The notes: generated by a model from the sequence alone, not told the origin. Shown: positions 1 to 7,006, numbered from the stretch's first letter. The stretch is DNA of 42,552 nucleotides from Sedimenticola sp. (GCA_026984735.1 JALSRN010000063.1:1-42552), one strand, 5' to 3'. Numbers and translations are program-made.

Positions 1-40
1 CGTCGGTTTCGATGGTCTGGCCGTTCACTTCGTAAGGCAT
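1..40 (-). CDS. DsrC/TusE-family sulfur carrier protein, N-terminus only (cut by window edge)
   Basis: The minus strand from 40 to 1 starts with ATG and encodes 13 residues, MPYEVNGQTIETD. These match, residue by residue or conservatively, the start of the dsrC product encoded at 5861 (MPIEVNGKTLETD). An AGGAGG lies at 47-52 on this strand, six bases before the ATG, so the start is well supported. DsrC/TusE proteins are small swinging-arm carriers that hold sulfur on C-terminal cysteines. TusE-type members serve tRNA 2-thiouridine synthesis and DsrC-type members serve DsrAB. The decisive C-terminal cysteines lie outside the window, so subtype cannot be told. It is the last visible gene of the unit starting at 1744, about 100 bases downstream of the Cas6-like gene. 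Confidence 0.8.
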   Translation of the reverse strand, partial: MPYEVNGQTIETD

Positions 41-142
41 GCTGCACCTCCTGTGGGAAATTCAGAACGCCGCGGGATTTTACACCGAAATTTTCCCCCG
101 GTTTTTCCGGGGCGGTGGAGGGTTTTTCCCCGGCCGGCGGGC

Positions 143-832
143 TCAGTCGGCCGCAAGGTGCTGGATCCCTTTCATGGGCAGGAAGAGGCCGCAGCCGAGA
201 TGGCGGTGGCCGCCCACCCCCTCTTCCTGGAGCCGCAGAGAGTCGGTGGGCGAGAGGTCGGCCAGCATCAGGCTGCGGGTGACGAGGGGACCGTCGGGAG
301 TGGCGATCTCCGTGGTCTTGCCGCAGAGCGCCTTCTTGACGTGGATTCGGCGCTCTTTCAGTTCGGCGGCGATGCGTCGCAGAAAACGGTTCTCGTCCTC
401 CGCCTCTCCCTCGCCCATGCGCATGTGGCGCGCGTAGAGGGTGGGGTGGCTGAACAGCGGCTTCTCGCGCGCTTTGCCCAGGGTGAGGGAGTAGCCGTCG
501 AGGTCCAGGCGCGCGCCGCTCAGCCGCTGGGCGATGGCGCCGGCCCGCGGACGGGGAACGCGCAGGTGCATACGGGCCCGGCGCGAAGGGATCAGGTGTT
601 GCCCCAGCGCTGGATCGGGACGCTCCCAGCCGTTCTGAGAGCCGGCGAGATGGATCTCATGGATGCCGATGCCCGACTCCACGAGATCCGGCAGCTCTGC
701 CGCCAGGGCCCGATAGAGCGCGTACAGATGATCCACCGGCAGCATGCGGCTGGTGAAGGTGAAGGCGAGGTCCACCACCTTCTCCGACTGCTCGGGGAGT
801 TCGCTGCCCTCCTGTTCCTCTTCCCACAACAT
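143..832 (-). CDS. Stand-alone Cas6/Cmx6-like RAMP protein, 229 aa
   Basis: The product resembles the Cas6/Cmx6 proteins annotated for type I-MYXAN CRISPR systems, which are crRNA-processing endoribonucleases with a ferredoxin-like RAMP fold. Visible signatures are the early PVDHLYALY segment (residues 32-40, with H35 as a candidate catalytic or structural His), an RRARMHLRVP strand (85-94), and the family's C-terminal block from DSLRLQEEG into a glycine-rich loop GVGGHRHLGCG (205-215), followed by LFLPMKG. The ATG at 832 is chosen because GGAGGAG sits five bases upstream; a GTG at 838 overlaps the previous stop but has no usable spacing to that site. It lies 2 bases after the 234-aa gene and about 100 bases before a DsrC/TusE gene. 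No repeat array or other cas gene is visible. The family call rests on remembered motifs; activity on RNA is inference. Confidence 0.72.
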   Translation of the reverse strand: MLWEEEQEGSELPEQSEKVVDLAFTFTSRMLPVDHLYALYRALAAELPDLVESGIGIHEIHLAGSQNGWERPDPALGQHLIPSRRARMHLRVPRPRAGAIAQRLSGARLDLDGYSLTLGKAREKPLFSHPTLYARHMRMGEGEAEDENRFLRRIAAELKERRIHVKKALCGKTTEIATPDGPLVTRSLMLADLSPTDSLRLQEEGVGGHRHLGCGLFLPMKGIQHLAAD

Positions 833-834
833 GG

Positions 835-1539
835 TCACTCCTCCGGCAACCGCGCCTGCAGCTCCTCCCGGTCGAACCACCAGTCGTCCTGCACCAGCAC
901 GTCCACGATGTTGCGCAGGCGCACCAGGAACTTGTCGGGCTGGTTCAGCTCCAGCTTGTCGATCCAGTAATCGAACTGTTGCTGACTTTCCACGCCGCTG
1001 TGGCGGCGGGCCACGTTGCCCAGCATCTGCTGGGTGAAGAAGAGAAGGTTTTCCCGTTCGTCTCCCTGGGCGCGCAGATCGGCGACGAAGGCCGCAGTGG
1101 CGGCGGCCACCGCGGCGCCGTCGGCGTCGGGGGGCGTGTCGTCGATGAAGTGCTGCAGCAGGGTGAGGGTCACCTGCGGTTCGACGGGATAGGTGACCGC
1201 CAGCCAGATGCCCTGCCCGAGGGCGGCCAGCGAACCGGGTTGGTCGGCCAGGTAGAGCGCCTCGCAGGCTTCGGCCGCCTGTTGCCACTGCTCGTTGGCC
1301 ACGAAATGGTCCAGCGCGGCGCGCGCCAGCGGCCACGCCTCTTCACCCCGCTCCAGCAGGGCCAGGTTGCGCGCCATCTCCAGCGCCAGAACATGGCGCT
1401 CGGGGTCCGTTTCGGCGAGGGCGTCGCGGCGCCGGCGCAGCTCCACCAGCTCTCCCTCCAGACGCGCCTTTTCGGCCGCCTCCTCCGCCGGAGAGACCGG
1501 CGCCACGTCGGGGTTCTGTCCCGGATCCAGAAAATCCAT
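835..1539 (-). CDS. Conserved-looking helical protein of unknown function, 234 aa
   Basis: I do not recognise a named family. The product is acidic, cytoplasmic in appearance (no signal peptide or membrane segment) and almost entirely helical. It has a charged coiled-coil-like start (residues about 17-50, rich in E, R and L) followed by TPR-like alanine-rich helices (about 52-125). The C-terminal part is aromatic and charged (FDYWIDKLEL, then DDWWFDREEL near the end). It begins 4 bases after the 66-aa gene stops and ends 2 bases before the Cas6-like ATG, so all three are surely co-transcribed. A role as a scaffold or partner of the Cas6-like and DsrC/TusE proteins is inference from the operon only. 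Confidence 0.75.
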   Translation of the reverse strand: MDFLDPGQNPDVAPVSPAEEAAEKARLEGELVELRRRRDALAETDPERHVLALEMARNLALLERGEEAWPLARAALDHFVANEQWQQAAEACEALYLADQPGSLAALGQGIWLAVTYPVEPQVTLTLLQHFIDDTPPDADGAAVAAATAAFVADLRAQGDERENLLFFTQQMLGNVARRHSGVESQQQFDYWIDKLELNQPDKFLVRLRNIVDVLVQDDWWFDREELQARLPEE

Positions 1540-1543
1540 GGCG

Positions 1544-1744
1544 CTACACCCGGCCGCAGAAGGCGGCCTCGATGCGGTCCTCCCAGTCTTCCGGCGTGTC
1601 GGGAAACTCCGGCTTCACGTCGGTCTTGAGAAAGCGTTCGCCGTGACGGGCGTATTCGCGGACCAGCTCCAGCAACTCTTCGAAGCTCTCCAGCTCATAG
1701 TTCGAGACCAGAATGTTGCTCAAGGCCAGGGGTTCGTCGTTCAT
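1544..1744 (-). CDS. Small acidic protein of unknown function, 66 aa
   Basis: First gene of the minus-strand unit leading to the Cas6-like and DsrC/TusE genes. The ATG at 1744 has a GGAG nine bases upstream. The product is acidic and probably helical (SFEELLELVREYARHGERF in the middle), with one cysteine four residues from the C-terminus (C63 in FCGRV). No known domain is recognised. The 4-base gap to the next gene and the matching GC-rich codon use support a real gene. A CATAAT hexamer on this strand at 1786-1781 could be its -10 box; the FNR box at 1795-1808 would then overlap its -35 region, which would suggest repression rather than activation. Confidence 0.65.
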   Translation of the reverse strand: MNDEPLALSNILVSNYELESFEELLELVREYARHGERFLKTDVKPEFPDTPEDWEDRIEAAFCGRV

Positions 1745-1794
1745 CGTCTTCGTGCTCCAGCTCGGGGCTCGTGCCTCAAGATTATGAGGGTCAT

Positions 1795-1808
1795 TTGATT
1801 CAGATCAA
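1795..1808. promoter_or_regulatory. Perfect FNR/Anr-type binding site
   Basis: TTGATTCAGATCAA is an exact match to the FNR/Anr/CRP-family consensus TTGAT-N4-ATCAA. Its centre (1801.5) is about 61 bases upstream of the start predicted from the sigma-70 promoter at 1826-1855, the classic class I activator distance for FNR. It also lies about 51 bases upstream of the divergent minus-strand unit. Oxygen-responsive control of the dsr operon is inference; no fnr or anr gene is in the window. Confidence 0.7.
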
Positions 1809-1825
1809 CACCTTTCGTATGGCGG

Positions 1826-1855
1826 TTGACAGGGGCGTGGCCCCTTGTCTAGGAT
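1826..1855 (+). promoter_or_regulatory. Sigma-70 promoter for the dsr operon
   Basis: A perfect TTGACA at 1826-1831 is followed after 18 bases by TAGGAT (1850-1855, four of six matches to the -10 consensus). The predicted start is near 1862, giving a leader of about 360 bases before dsrA. The spacer contains a short GGGGC/GCCCC palindrome (1832-1844). Confidence 0.6.
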
Positions 1856-1905
1856 CAGCCGCTAATTTTTTGCAGGATGAGTATACGCTAAACTACTGAT
1901 CCTGC
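1851..1905 (+). promoter_or_regulatory. Leader stem-loop with competing partners
   Basis: GCAGGAT (1872-1878) pairs with ATCCTGC (1899-1905). The stem continues after one G-G mismatch as AGTA/TACT (1880-1883 with 1894-1897), closing a 10-base loop. The same 3' arm is also complementary to AGGATCAG at 1851-1858 (with CTGATCCT at 1896-1903), so the two pairings exclude each other. No U-tract follows, so it is not a simple terminator. It may be an operator palindrome or a regulatory RNA structure. Confidence 0.45.
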
Positions 1906-1962
1906 GATCTCGACAAAAAAGCGCTTTGCGGTCAACGGTTTACGTTGTGCAGGGCGGAGCTT

Positions 1963-2048
1963 CCTTGGCCAAGGTTTCCGAAACCTATCCCAATGGGGAT
2001 AGATTGCGGGGAGAAAAATACCCCGGATGGCGGAGTGTAACCGCGGGG
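1963..2048 (+). promoter_or_regulatory. Array of consecutive palindromes in the dsr leader
   Basis: Three perfect palindromes or hairpins sit end to end, sharing one or two bases: CCTTGGCCAAGG (1963-1974), GGTTTCCGAAACC (1973-1985) and CTATCCCAATGGGGATAG (1985-2002). A fourth stem, CGGGG (2007-2011) with CCCCG (2021-2025), follows. The same CCCC can instead pair with GGGG at 2045-2048, supported by GCGG/CCGC (2030-2033 with 2041-2044). A further 10-bp palindrome AGCAGCTGCT is at 2065-2074. No ORF with convincing coding character lies here. The array suggests a structured 5' untranslated region or clustered operators; function unknown. Confidence 0.5.
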
Positions 2049-2220
2049 TTGCTCGGCTAGAGTTAGCAGCTGCTGGCGAAGCTGCGGGCCCCGGCCGGAC
2101 GGACGGCGGATTCCGCTTTCGTCAATGAGGAGTGACAACAGTTTCGGGCCGGCCCCTGCGGGCTCAGGGAACCGGCACTCGAGAGCACCGTATTTCACGA
2201 TCTAGTCAGGAGACTTCAAA

Positions 2221-3489
2221 ATGGCGATCGAAAAACACCATACCCCCATGATTGACCAGCTCGAGGACGGTCCTTGGCCGAGCTTCATCAAGGGCATCAA
2301 GCGCCTGCGCGACGAGCACCCCAGCGAGCGCATCAATGCCATGGCCAACGACCTGCTGGGTCAGCTGGAGACTTCCTACGAAACCCGTCTCGGCTATTGG
2401 AAAGGCGGCACCATCACCGTCTTCGGCTATGGCGGCGGCATCATTCCCCGCTTCAGCGAGCTGAAGGACGAGGAGGGCAACCCCCGCTTTCCCAAGTCTT
2501 CCGAATTCCACACCATGCGCATCCAGCCTCCTCCGGGCTTCTTCTACACCACCGACATTCTGCGCAAGATCATCGACATCGACGAGCGCCACGGTTCCGG
2601 CGTGATCTGCATGCACGGCCAGACCGGCAACCTGATGCTGGTGGGCATGTCTTCCGACGCCGTGCAACCCTGCTTCGACGAGATGAACGAACTGGGCTTC
2701 GACCTCGGTGGTGCCGGCCCTTGCGTGCGCACCGGCATGTCCTGCGTTGGGGCCGCCCGTTGCGAGCACTCCAACATCGACGAGCACGCGGTGATGCGCA
2801 CCCTGCTGAACAACTTCCAGGACGACATGCACCGTCCGGCGCTGCCCTACAAGTTCAAGTTCAAGGTGAGCGGTTGCGCCAACGACTGCACCAACTCCAT
2901 CCAGCGCGCCGACATGGCCATCATCGGCACCTGGCGCGACGACATGAAGGTCGATCAGGAAGAGGTCAAGGCCTTCGTCGAGAAGAAGGGTCGCAAGTAC
3001 GTGATCGACAACGTCATCACCCGCTGCCCCACCAACGCCCTCACGCTGCATGACGACGACACCCTCGAGGTGAACAACAAGGACTGCGTGCGCTGCATGC
3101 ACTGCATCAACGTCATGACCAAGGCGCTTTCTCCGGGAGACGACAAGGGCTGCACCATCCTCATCGGCGGCAAGCGCACCCTGAAGATCGGCGACTTGTT
3201 CGGTACCGTGCTGGTGCCCTTCATGAAGGTCGAGACCGAAGAAGACCGTGAGAAGCTGGTGGAGCTGGCCGAGGAGATCATCGACTTCTTCGCCGAGAAC
3301 GCGCTTGAGCACGAGCGCACCGGCGAGATGATCGAGCGCATCGGCCTGGCCAACTTCCTCGAGGGCATCGGCGTGGACGTCGATCCCAACATGGTGGAGC
3401 GTCCGCGCACTTCCAGCTACGTCCGCATGGACGGCTGGGACGAGGAGGCCGCCAAGTGGGAAGAGCGCAAGAAGGCCGCGGCCAGCTGA
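2221..3489 (+). CDS. dsrA: Reverse dissimilatory sulfite reductase, alpha subunit
   Basis: DsrA pairs with DsrB in the cytoplasmic alpha2beta2 siroheme enzyme. In sulfur oxidisers it runs in the oxidative direction, turning DsrC-bound sulfur into sulfite. The 422-aa product shows the siroheme and [4Fe-4S] cysteines as C175-X5-C181 and C219-X3-C223. An inserted ferredoxin domain carries C269, C289, C292 and C295. The ATG has AGGAG seven bases upstream. It is the first gene of the operon, preceded by a leader of about 360 bases. The reverse (oxidative) type is inferred from the companion genes dsrEFH and dsrL, which belong to sulfur oxidisers. Very secure call. Confidence 0.97.
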   Translation: MAIEKHHTPMIDQLEDGPWPSFIKGIKRLRDEHPSERINAMANDLLGQLETSYETRLGYWKGGTITVFGYGGGIIPRFSELKDEEGNPRFPKSSEFHTMRIQPPPGFFYTTDILRKIIDIDERHGSGVICMHGQTGNLMLVGMSSDAVQPCFDEMNELGFDLGGAGPCVRTGMSCVGAARCEHSNIDEHAVMRTLLNNFQDDMHRPALPYKFKFKVSGCANDCTNSIQRADMAIIGTWRDDMKVDQEEVKAFVEKKGRKYVIDNVITRCPTNALTLHDDDTLEVNNKDCVRCMHCINVMTKALSPGDDKGCTILIGGKRTLKIGDLFGTVLVPFMKVETEEDREKLVELAEEIIDFFAENALEHERTGEMIERIGLANFLEGIGVDVDPNMVERPRTSSYVRMDGWDEEAAKWEERKKAAAS

Positions 3490-3513
3490 TTCCCGGCTCC
3501 AACCCCTGATCTG

Positions 3514-3540
3514 CCGGCCGCGGCCTTGCGCTGCGGCCGG
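3514..3540 (+). other. GC-rich intercistronic hairpin between dsrA and dsrB
   Basis: CCGGCCGC (3514-3521) is perfectly complementary to GCGGCCGG (3533-3540) around an 11-base loop. There is no U-run after it, so it is unlikely to terminate. A role in mRNA processing or protection of the dsrA 3' end is inference. Confidence 0.5.
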
Positions 3541-3580
3541 TCAAGGACACAGACGAATTTCAGAATTTTAGGAGGTACGC

Positions 3581-4654
3581 ATGTCCGATCAACCTCGCAT
3601 GCCCATTGAGTCCGGCACCCCGGACCATTTCCAGTACATGCATCCCACGCTGCGCAAGAACTACGGCCAGTGGGCCTACCACGACCGTCCGCGTCCCGGC
3701 GTGCTGCACCATGTCTCCAAGAACGGCGACGAGGTTTGGACGGTGAAAGCGGGTTCTCCCCGCCAGCTGGACATCCTGACGCTGCGCGAGATCTGCGACA
3801 TCGCCGACGAATTCTGCGACGGCTATCTGCGCTTCACCATGCGCGGCAACATGGAGTTCATGACCACCGACGCTTCCAAGGTGGACGCCCTCATCGAACG
3901 CCTGGAGAGCTCCGGCTTCCCCGTGGGCGGCACCGGCAACTCGGTGACCATGCTCTCCCACACCCAGGGTTGGTTCCATTGCGACATCCCCGGCACCGAC
4001 GCCTCGGGCGTGGTGAAGGCGATGATGGACGAGCTCTACGAAGAGTTCAAAAACGAGGAGATGCCCAACCGGGTGCACATCACCACCTCCTGCTGCCAGA
4101 TCAACTGCGGCGGCCAGGGCGACATCGCCATCAACGTGCAGCACACCAAGCCGCCGAAGATCAACCACGATCTGGTGGCCAACGCCTGCGAACGTCCGGC
4201 AGTGGTGGCCCGTTGCCCGGTGGCGGCCATCCGCCCCGCCATGGTGAACGGCAAGCCCACCCTGGAGGTGGACGAGAAGAAGTGCGTCTGCTGCGGCGCC
4301 TGCTTCCCGCCCTGCCCGCCGATGCAGATCAACGACGCCGAATACACCCGGTTGTCGATCTGGGTGGGCGGCAAGCACTCCAACGCCCGTTCCAAGCCCA
4401 TGTTCCACAAGCTGGTGGCTTCCAACATCCCCAACAACGCGCCCCGCTGGCCGGAAGTGGCGGCCATCGTCAAGAAGATCCTCCGCGCCTACAAAGAGAA
4501 CGCCAAGGAGTGGGAGCGCATGGGCGAGTGGGTCGAGCGCATCGGCTGGAAGCGGTTCTTCGAGCTCACCGATCTGCCGTTCACCAAGTATCACATCGAC
4601 AACTGGCGCGGCAGCCGCAACAACCTGAACCAGTCTGCGCACATCCGCTTCTGA
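3581..4654 (+). CDS. dsrB: Reverse dissimilatory sulfite reductase, beta subunit
   Basis: Partner of DsrA; the beta subunit carries the catalytically active siroheme in characterised enzymes. The 357-aa product has the expected length. Its siroheme-region cysteines are visible as C171, C172 and C176 (SCCQINCGG). A ferredoxin-type set follows: C212 (RCPVAAI) and C235-X2-C238-X2-C241, with an extra C245. The start has AGGAGG shortly upstream (3569-3577 region). It follows dsrA after 91 bases that hold a GC-rich hairpin, and dsrE follows after 23 bases. Confidence 0.97.
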   Translation: MSDQPRMPIESGTPDHFQYMHPTLRKNYGQWAYHDRPRPGVLHHVSKNGDEVWTVKAGSPRQLDILTLREICDIADEFCDGYLRFTMRGNMEFMTTDASKVDALIERLESSGFPVGGTGNSVTMLSHTQGWFHCDIPGTDASGVVKAMMDELYEEFKNEEMPNRVHITTSCCQINCGGQGDIAINVQHTKPPKINHDLVANACERPAVVARCPVAAIRPAMVNGKPTLEVDEKKCVCCGACFPPCPPMQINDAEYTRLSIWVGGKHSNARSKPMFHKLVASNIPNNAPRWPEVAAIVKKILRAYKENAKEWERMGEWVERIGWKRFFELTDLPFTKYHIDNWRGSRNNLNQSAHIRF

Positions 4655-4677
4655 TCGGATAGGGAGTCACACAGGTC

Positions 4678-5070
4678 ATGAAATTCGCGATTCAGGTAAA
4701 CGAAGGCCCCTACCAGCATCAGGCCTCCGACTCCGCCTACCACTTCACCAAGGCGGCGCTGGAGAAGGGGCACGAGTGTTTTCGTGTCTTCTTCTACCAC
4801 GACGGCGTGCTCAACGGCACCCGTCTGACCACACCGCCCCAGGACGATCGCAACATCGTCAACAACTGGGTGGAGCTGGCCGAGAAGTACGACCTCGACT
4901 TGGTGGTCTGCGTGGCCGCGGCCCAGCGCCGCGGCATCGTGGACGAGGGCGAGGCCGAGCGCAACGGAAAGGATGCCACCAACATCGCTCCCCGTTTCCG
5001 AATCTCCGGGCTCGGGCAGCTGATCGAGGCGGCGATCCAGTGCGACAAGCTGGTCGTGTTCGGCGATTAA
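4678..5070 (+). CDS. dsrE: DsrE, sulfurtransferase subunit of DsrEFH
   Basis: DsrE, DsrF and DsrH form the cytoplasmic alpha2beta2gamma2 complex that hands sulfur to DsrC and is homologous to TusBCD of E. coli. This 130-aa product carries the conserved persulfide cysteine at position 78 (LDLVVCVAA), the same position as the active Cys78 of A. vinosum DsrE. The fold family is DsrE/DsrF-like. It sits directly after dsrB and 12 bases before the dsrF ATG. The presence of dsrEFH marks the oxidative, not sulfate-reducing, version of the pathway. Confidence 0.96.
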   Translation: MKFAIQVNEGPYQHQASDSAYHFTKAALEKGHECFRVFFYHDGVLNGTRLTTPPQDDRNIVNNWVELAEKYDLDLVVCVAAAQRRGIVDEGEAERNGKDATNIAPRFRISGLGQLIEAAIQCDKLVVFGD

Positions 5071-5082
5071 GGAGGGTTGACC

Positions 5083-5490
5083 ATGTCCGACAAGAAACAG
5101 TTCATGTTCCTCAATCGCCGTGCGCCCTACGGCACCATCTATGCCTGGGAATCCCTGGAGGTGGTGCTCATCGCGGCGGCCTTCGAACAGGCGGTGAGCC
5201 TCGCCTTCATCGACGACGGCGTCTATCAGCTCGTGACCGGGCAGGATACCACCGGCATCGGCATGAAGAACTTCTCGCCCACCTACAAGACCCTCGGCGA
5301 CTACGAGGTGCGTCACATGTACGTGGACAAGGAGTCGCTGGAGGCGCGCGGCCTGACCGCGGACGACCTGGTGGTGGTTCCCTGGGAAGACTGGGAGACC
5401 GAAGAGACGGTGGACAACATCGTGGAAGTGGTGGACTCCGATCAGCTCGCCGAGCTCATCGAACAGTCCGACGTGGTATTCAGCTTCTGA
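5083..5490 (+). CDS. dsrF: DsrF, subunit of DsrEFH
   Basis: A 135-aa DsrE/DsrF-like protein homologous to TusC. It contains no cysteine at all, fitting a structural rather than sulfur-carrying role within the DsrEFH hexamer. The ATG at 5083 is preferred over an in-frame TTG at 5077 because GGAGG at 5071-5075 is spaced seven bases from the ATG. It is separated by 10 bases from dsrH. Confidence 0.95.
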   Translation: MSDKKQFMFLNRRAPYGTIYAWESLEVVLIAAAFEQAVSLAFIDDGVYQLVTGQDTTGIGMKNFSPTYKTLGDYEVRHMYVDKESLEARGLTADDLVVVPWEDWETEETVDNIVEVVDSDQLAELIEQSDVVFSF

Positions 5491-5500
5491 GGAGAGAAAG

Positions 5501-5809
5501 ATGAGCGATCTGCACACCGTGAACAAATCTCCGTTCGAGAAGAACTCCCTGGATACCTGCCTGCGGCTGTCCAAGGCCGGCTCTTCGATCCTGCTTTACG
5601 AAGACGGTGTCTATGCCGCCCTGGCGGGCACCGCCGCTTCCGGCAAGATCGCCGGGGCCCTGGCGGACCGCAAGGTGTATGTGCTGGAGCCCGACTATCG
5701 TGCCCGCGGCCTGAAGAGCGACCGTCTCATCGAGGGTGTGGAGATGGTGGACTACGCCGGTTTCGTGGACCTGGTGGAGAGCTGCGACAAGGTCCAGGCG
5801 TGGGTCTGA
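5501..5809 (+). CDS. dsrH: DsrH, subunit of DsrEFH
   Basis: A 102-aa TusB-like protein and the third member of the DsrEFH sulfurtransferase. A cysteine at position 20 (SLDTCLRLS) matches the conserved Cys20 of A. vinosum DsrH; another, C95, lies near the C-terminus. A GAGGAGAG site precedes the ATG. It lies between dsrF and dsrC as in the canonical operon. Confidence 0.95.
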   Translation: MSDLHTVNKSPFEKNSLDTCLRLSKAGSSILLYEDGVYAALAGTAASGKIAGALADRKVYVLEPDYRARGLKSDRLIEGVEMVDYAGFVDLVESCDKVQAWV

Positions 5810-5860
5810 GGCCGTATGAACGACTCTTTAATTTCAACTGATTAGCTAGGAGAGAGAAAG

Positions 5861-6193
5861 ATGCCTATCGAAGTGAATGGTAAGACCCTGGAGACCGACG
5901 AGGAAGGTTACCTGGTGAATCTGGACGACTGGGAGCCCGCCGTGGCCGAGGCCATGGCCAAGGAAGACGACCTGGAGCTCACCGACGAGCATTGGGAGAT
6001 CATCAACTTCCTGCGCGAGTACTACGAGGAGTACCAGATCGCTCCCGCCGTGCGCGTGCTCACCAAGGCCGTGGGCAAGCGTCTGGGCAAGGAGAAGGGC
6101 AACAGCAAGTACCTGTACGGTCTCTTCCCCTACGGTCCCGGCAAGCAGGCCTGCCGCTATGCCGGCCTTCCCAAGCCCACCGGTTGCGTCTGA
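5861..6193 (+). CDS. dsrC: DsrC, sulfur-carrying substrate protein of DsrAB
   Basis: DsrC presents sulfur on its flexible C-terminal arm to DsrAB and then to the DsrMKJOP membrane complex. The 110-aa product ends in the diagnostic arm with two cysteines, C98 (KQACRYAG) and penultimate C109 (PTGCV). This marks a true DsrC rather than a single-cysteine TusE. The start MPIEVNG is shared with the truncated paralogue at 40-1. The ATG follows AGGAGAGAG. It is separated from dsrH by 51 bases. Confidence 0.97.
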   Translation: MPIEVNGKTLETDEEGYLVNLDDWEPAVAEAMAKEDDLELTDEHWEIINFLREYYEEYQIAPAVRVLTKAVGKRLGKEKGNSKYLYGLFPYGPGKQACRYAGLPKPTGCV

Positions 6194-6268
6194 CCGTTTG
6201 TGCGTGACGTCGGGAAGGCGTCGACGACGCCTTCCCGGTTCCTTGAACTCTGAAAGGGTTTTCGAAAC

Positions 6269-7006
6269 ATGTCGTTTCTGACCGTTCTCGTTGCTGCGCT
6301 CTTCTATCTGGCCGCGGTGATCTTCGTTACCGGGGTGGTCTACCGCATCTGGCTCTATGCCAAGGTTCCGGCACCGCTGAGGATCGCCACCACGCCCGCG
6401 CCCGTGACCAAGGGCGGCGTGGTGCTGCGGATGTTTCGTGAAGTGGCCTTTTTCGAAAGCCTTTTCAAGAGCAACAAGCTGCTCTGGATTCTGGCGGCGC
6501 TGTTTCACTACGGTTTGGCGCTGGTGCTCTTCCGTCACCTGCGCTATTTCCTCGATCCAGTGCCCATGGTGGTGGAGCTGGCCCAGCCCTTCGGCAAATA
6601 TGCGGCCTTCGCCATGATTTTGGGGCTGTTGGGCCTGTGGGCGCGGCGCTTCGTCATCGACCGGGTGCGCTACATCACCTCGCCGTCGGACCATCTGATG
6701 CTGGGGCTGCTGGTGCTCATCGGCCTCAGTGGAGCGCTCACCACCTTCGTGGCGCACACCGACATCGTGGCGCTGAAGGATTTCGCCCGCGGGCTCCTCA
6801 CTTTCGACCTCAAGCCCCTGCCGGGCGATCCGCTGCTGGTGATCCACCTCACCCTGGTGGCGGTGCTGATGATCGTCTTCCCATATAGCAAGCTGCTGCA
6901 TGGCGTGGGCGTCTTTTTCAGCCCCACCCGCAACATGGTGGACAACCCCAGAGAGCAGCGCCATCTGGCCCCCTGGGCGCGCAAGCTGGAAGAAGAGAAG
7001 TCCTGA
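6269..7006 (+). CDS. dsrM: DsrM, membrane cytochrome b subunit of DsrMKJOP
   Basis: A 245-aa NarI-like membrane protein with about five to six hydrophobic segments (about residues 4-27, 65-85, 108-126, 142-162 and 190-210). Several histidines suited to heme b ligation lie in or next to the helices (H74 in ALFHYG, H84 in FRHLR, and later ones). In the DsrMKJOP complex it connects DsrK to the quinone pool. About 75 bases separate it from dsrC. No terminator is evident there, although the sequence just after dsrC (6207-6240) can form a hairpin. Confidence 0.93.
   Translation: MSFLTVLVAALFYLAAVIFVTGVVYRIWLYAKVPAPLRIATTPAPVTKGGVVLRMFREVAFFESLFKSNKLLWILAALFHYGLALVLFRHLRYFLDPVPMVVELAQPFGKYAAFAMILGLLGLWARRFVIDRVRYITSPSDHLMLGLLVLIGLSGALTTFVAHTDIVALKDFARGLLTFDLKPLPGDPLLVIHLTLVAVLMIVFPYSKLLHGVGVFFSPTRNMVDNPREQRHLAPWARKLEEEKS

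Noticed and set aside
836-838. GTG at 838 as start of the Cas6-like gene
   Set aside because: The ATG at 832 has a properly spaced GGAGGAG, whereas that site is directly adjacent to the GTG.
1-1744. CRISPR array next to the Cas6-like gene
   Set aside because: No regularly spaced direct repeats were found in the flanks or elsewhere in the window.
1932-2198. 88-codon minus-strand frame in the dsr leader
   Set aside because: No ribosome site or family resemblance, and it coincides with the palindrome array, which better explains the sequence.
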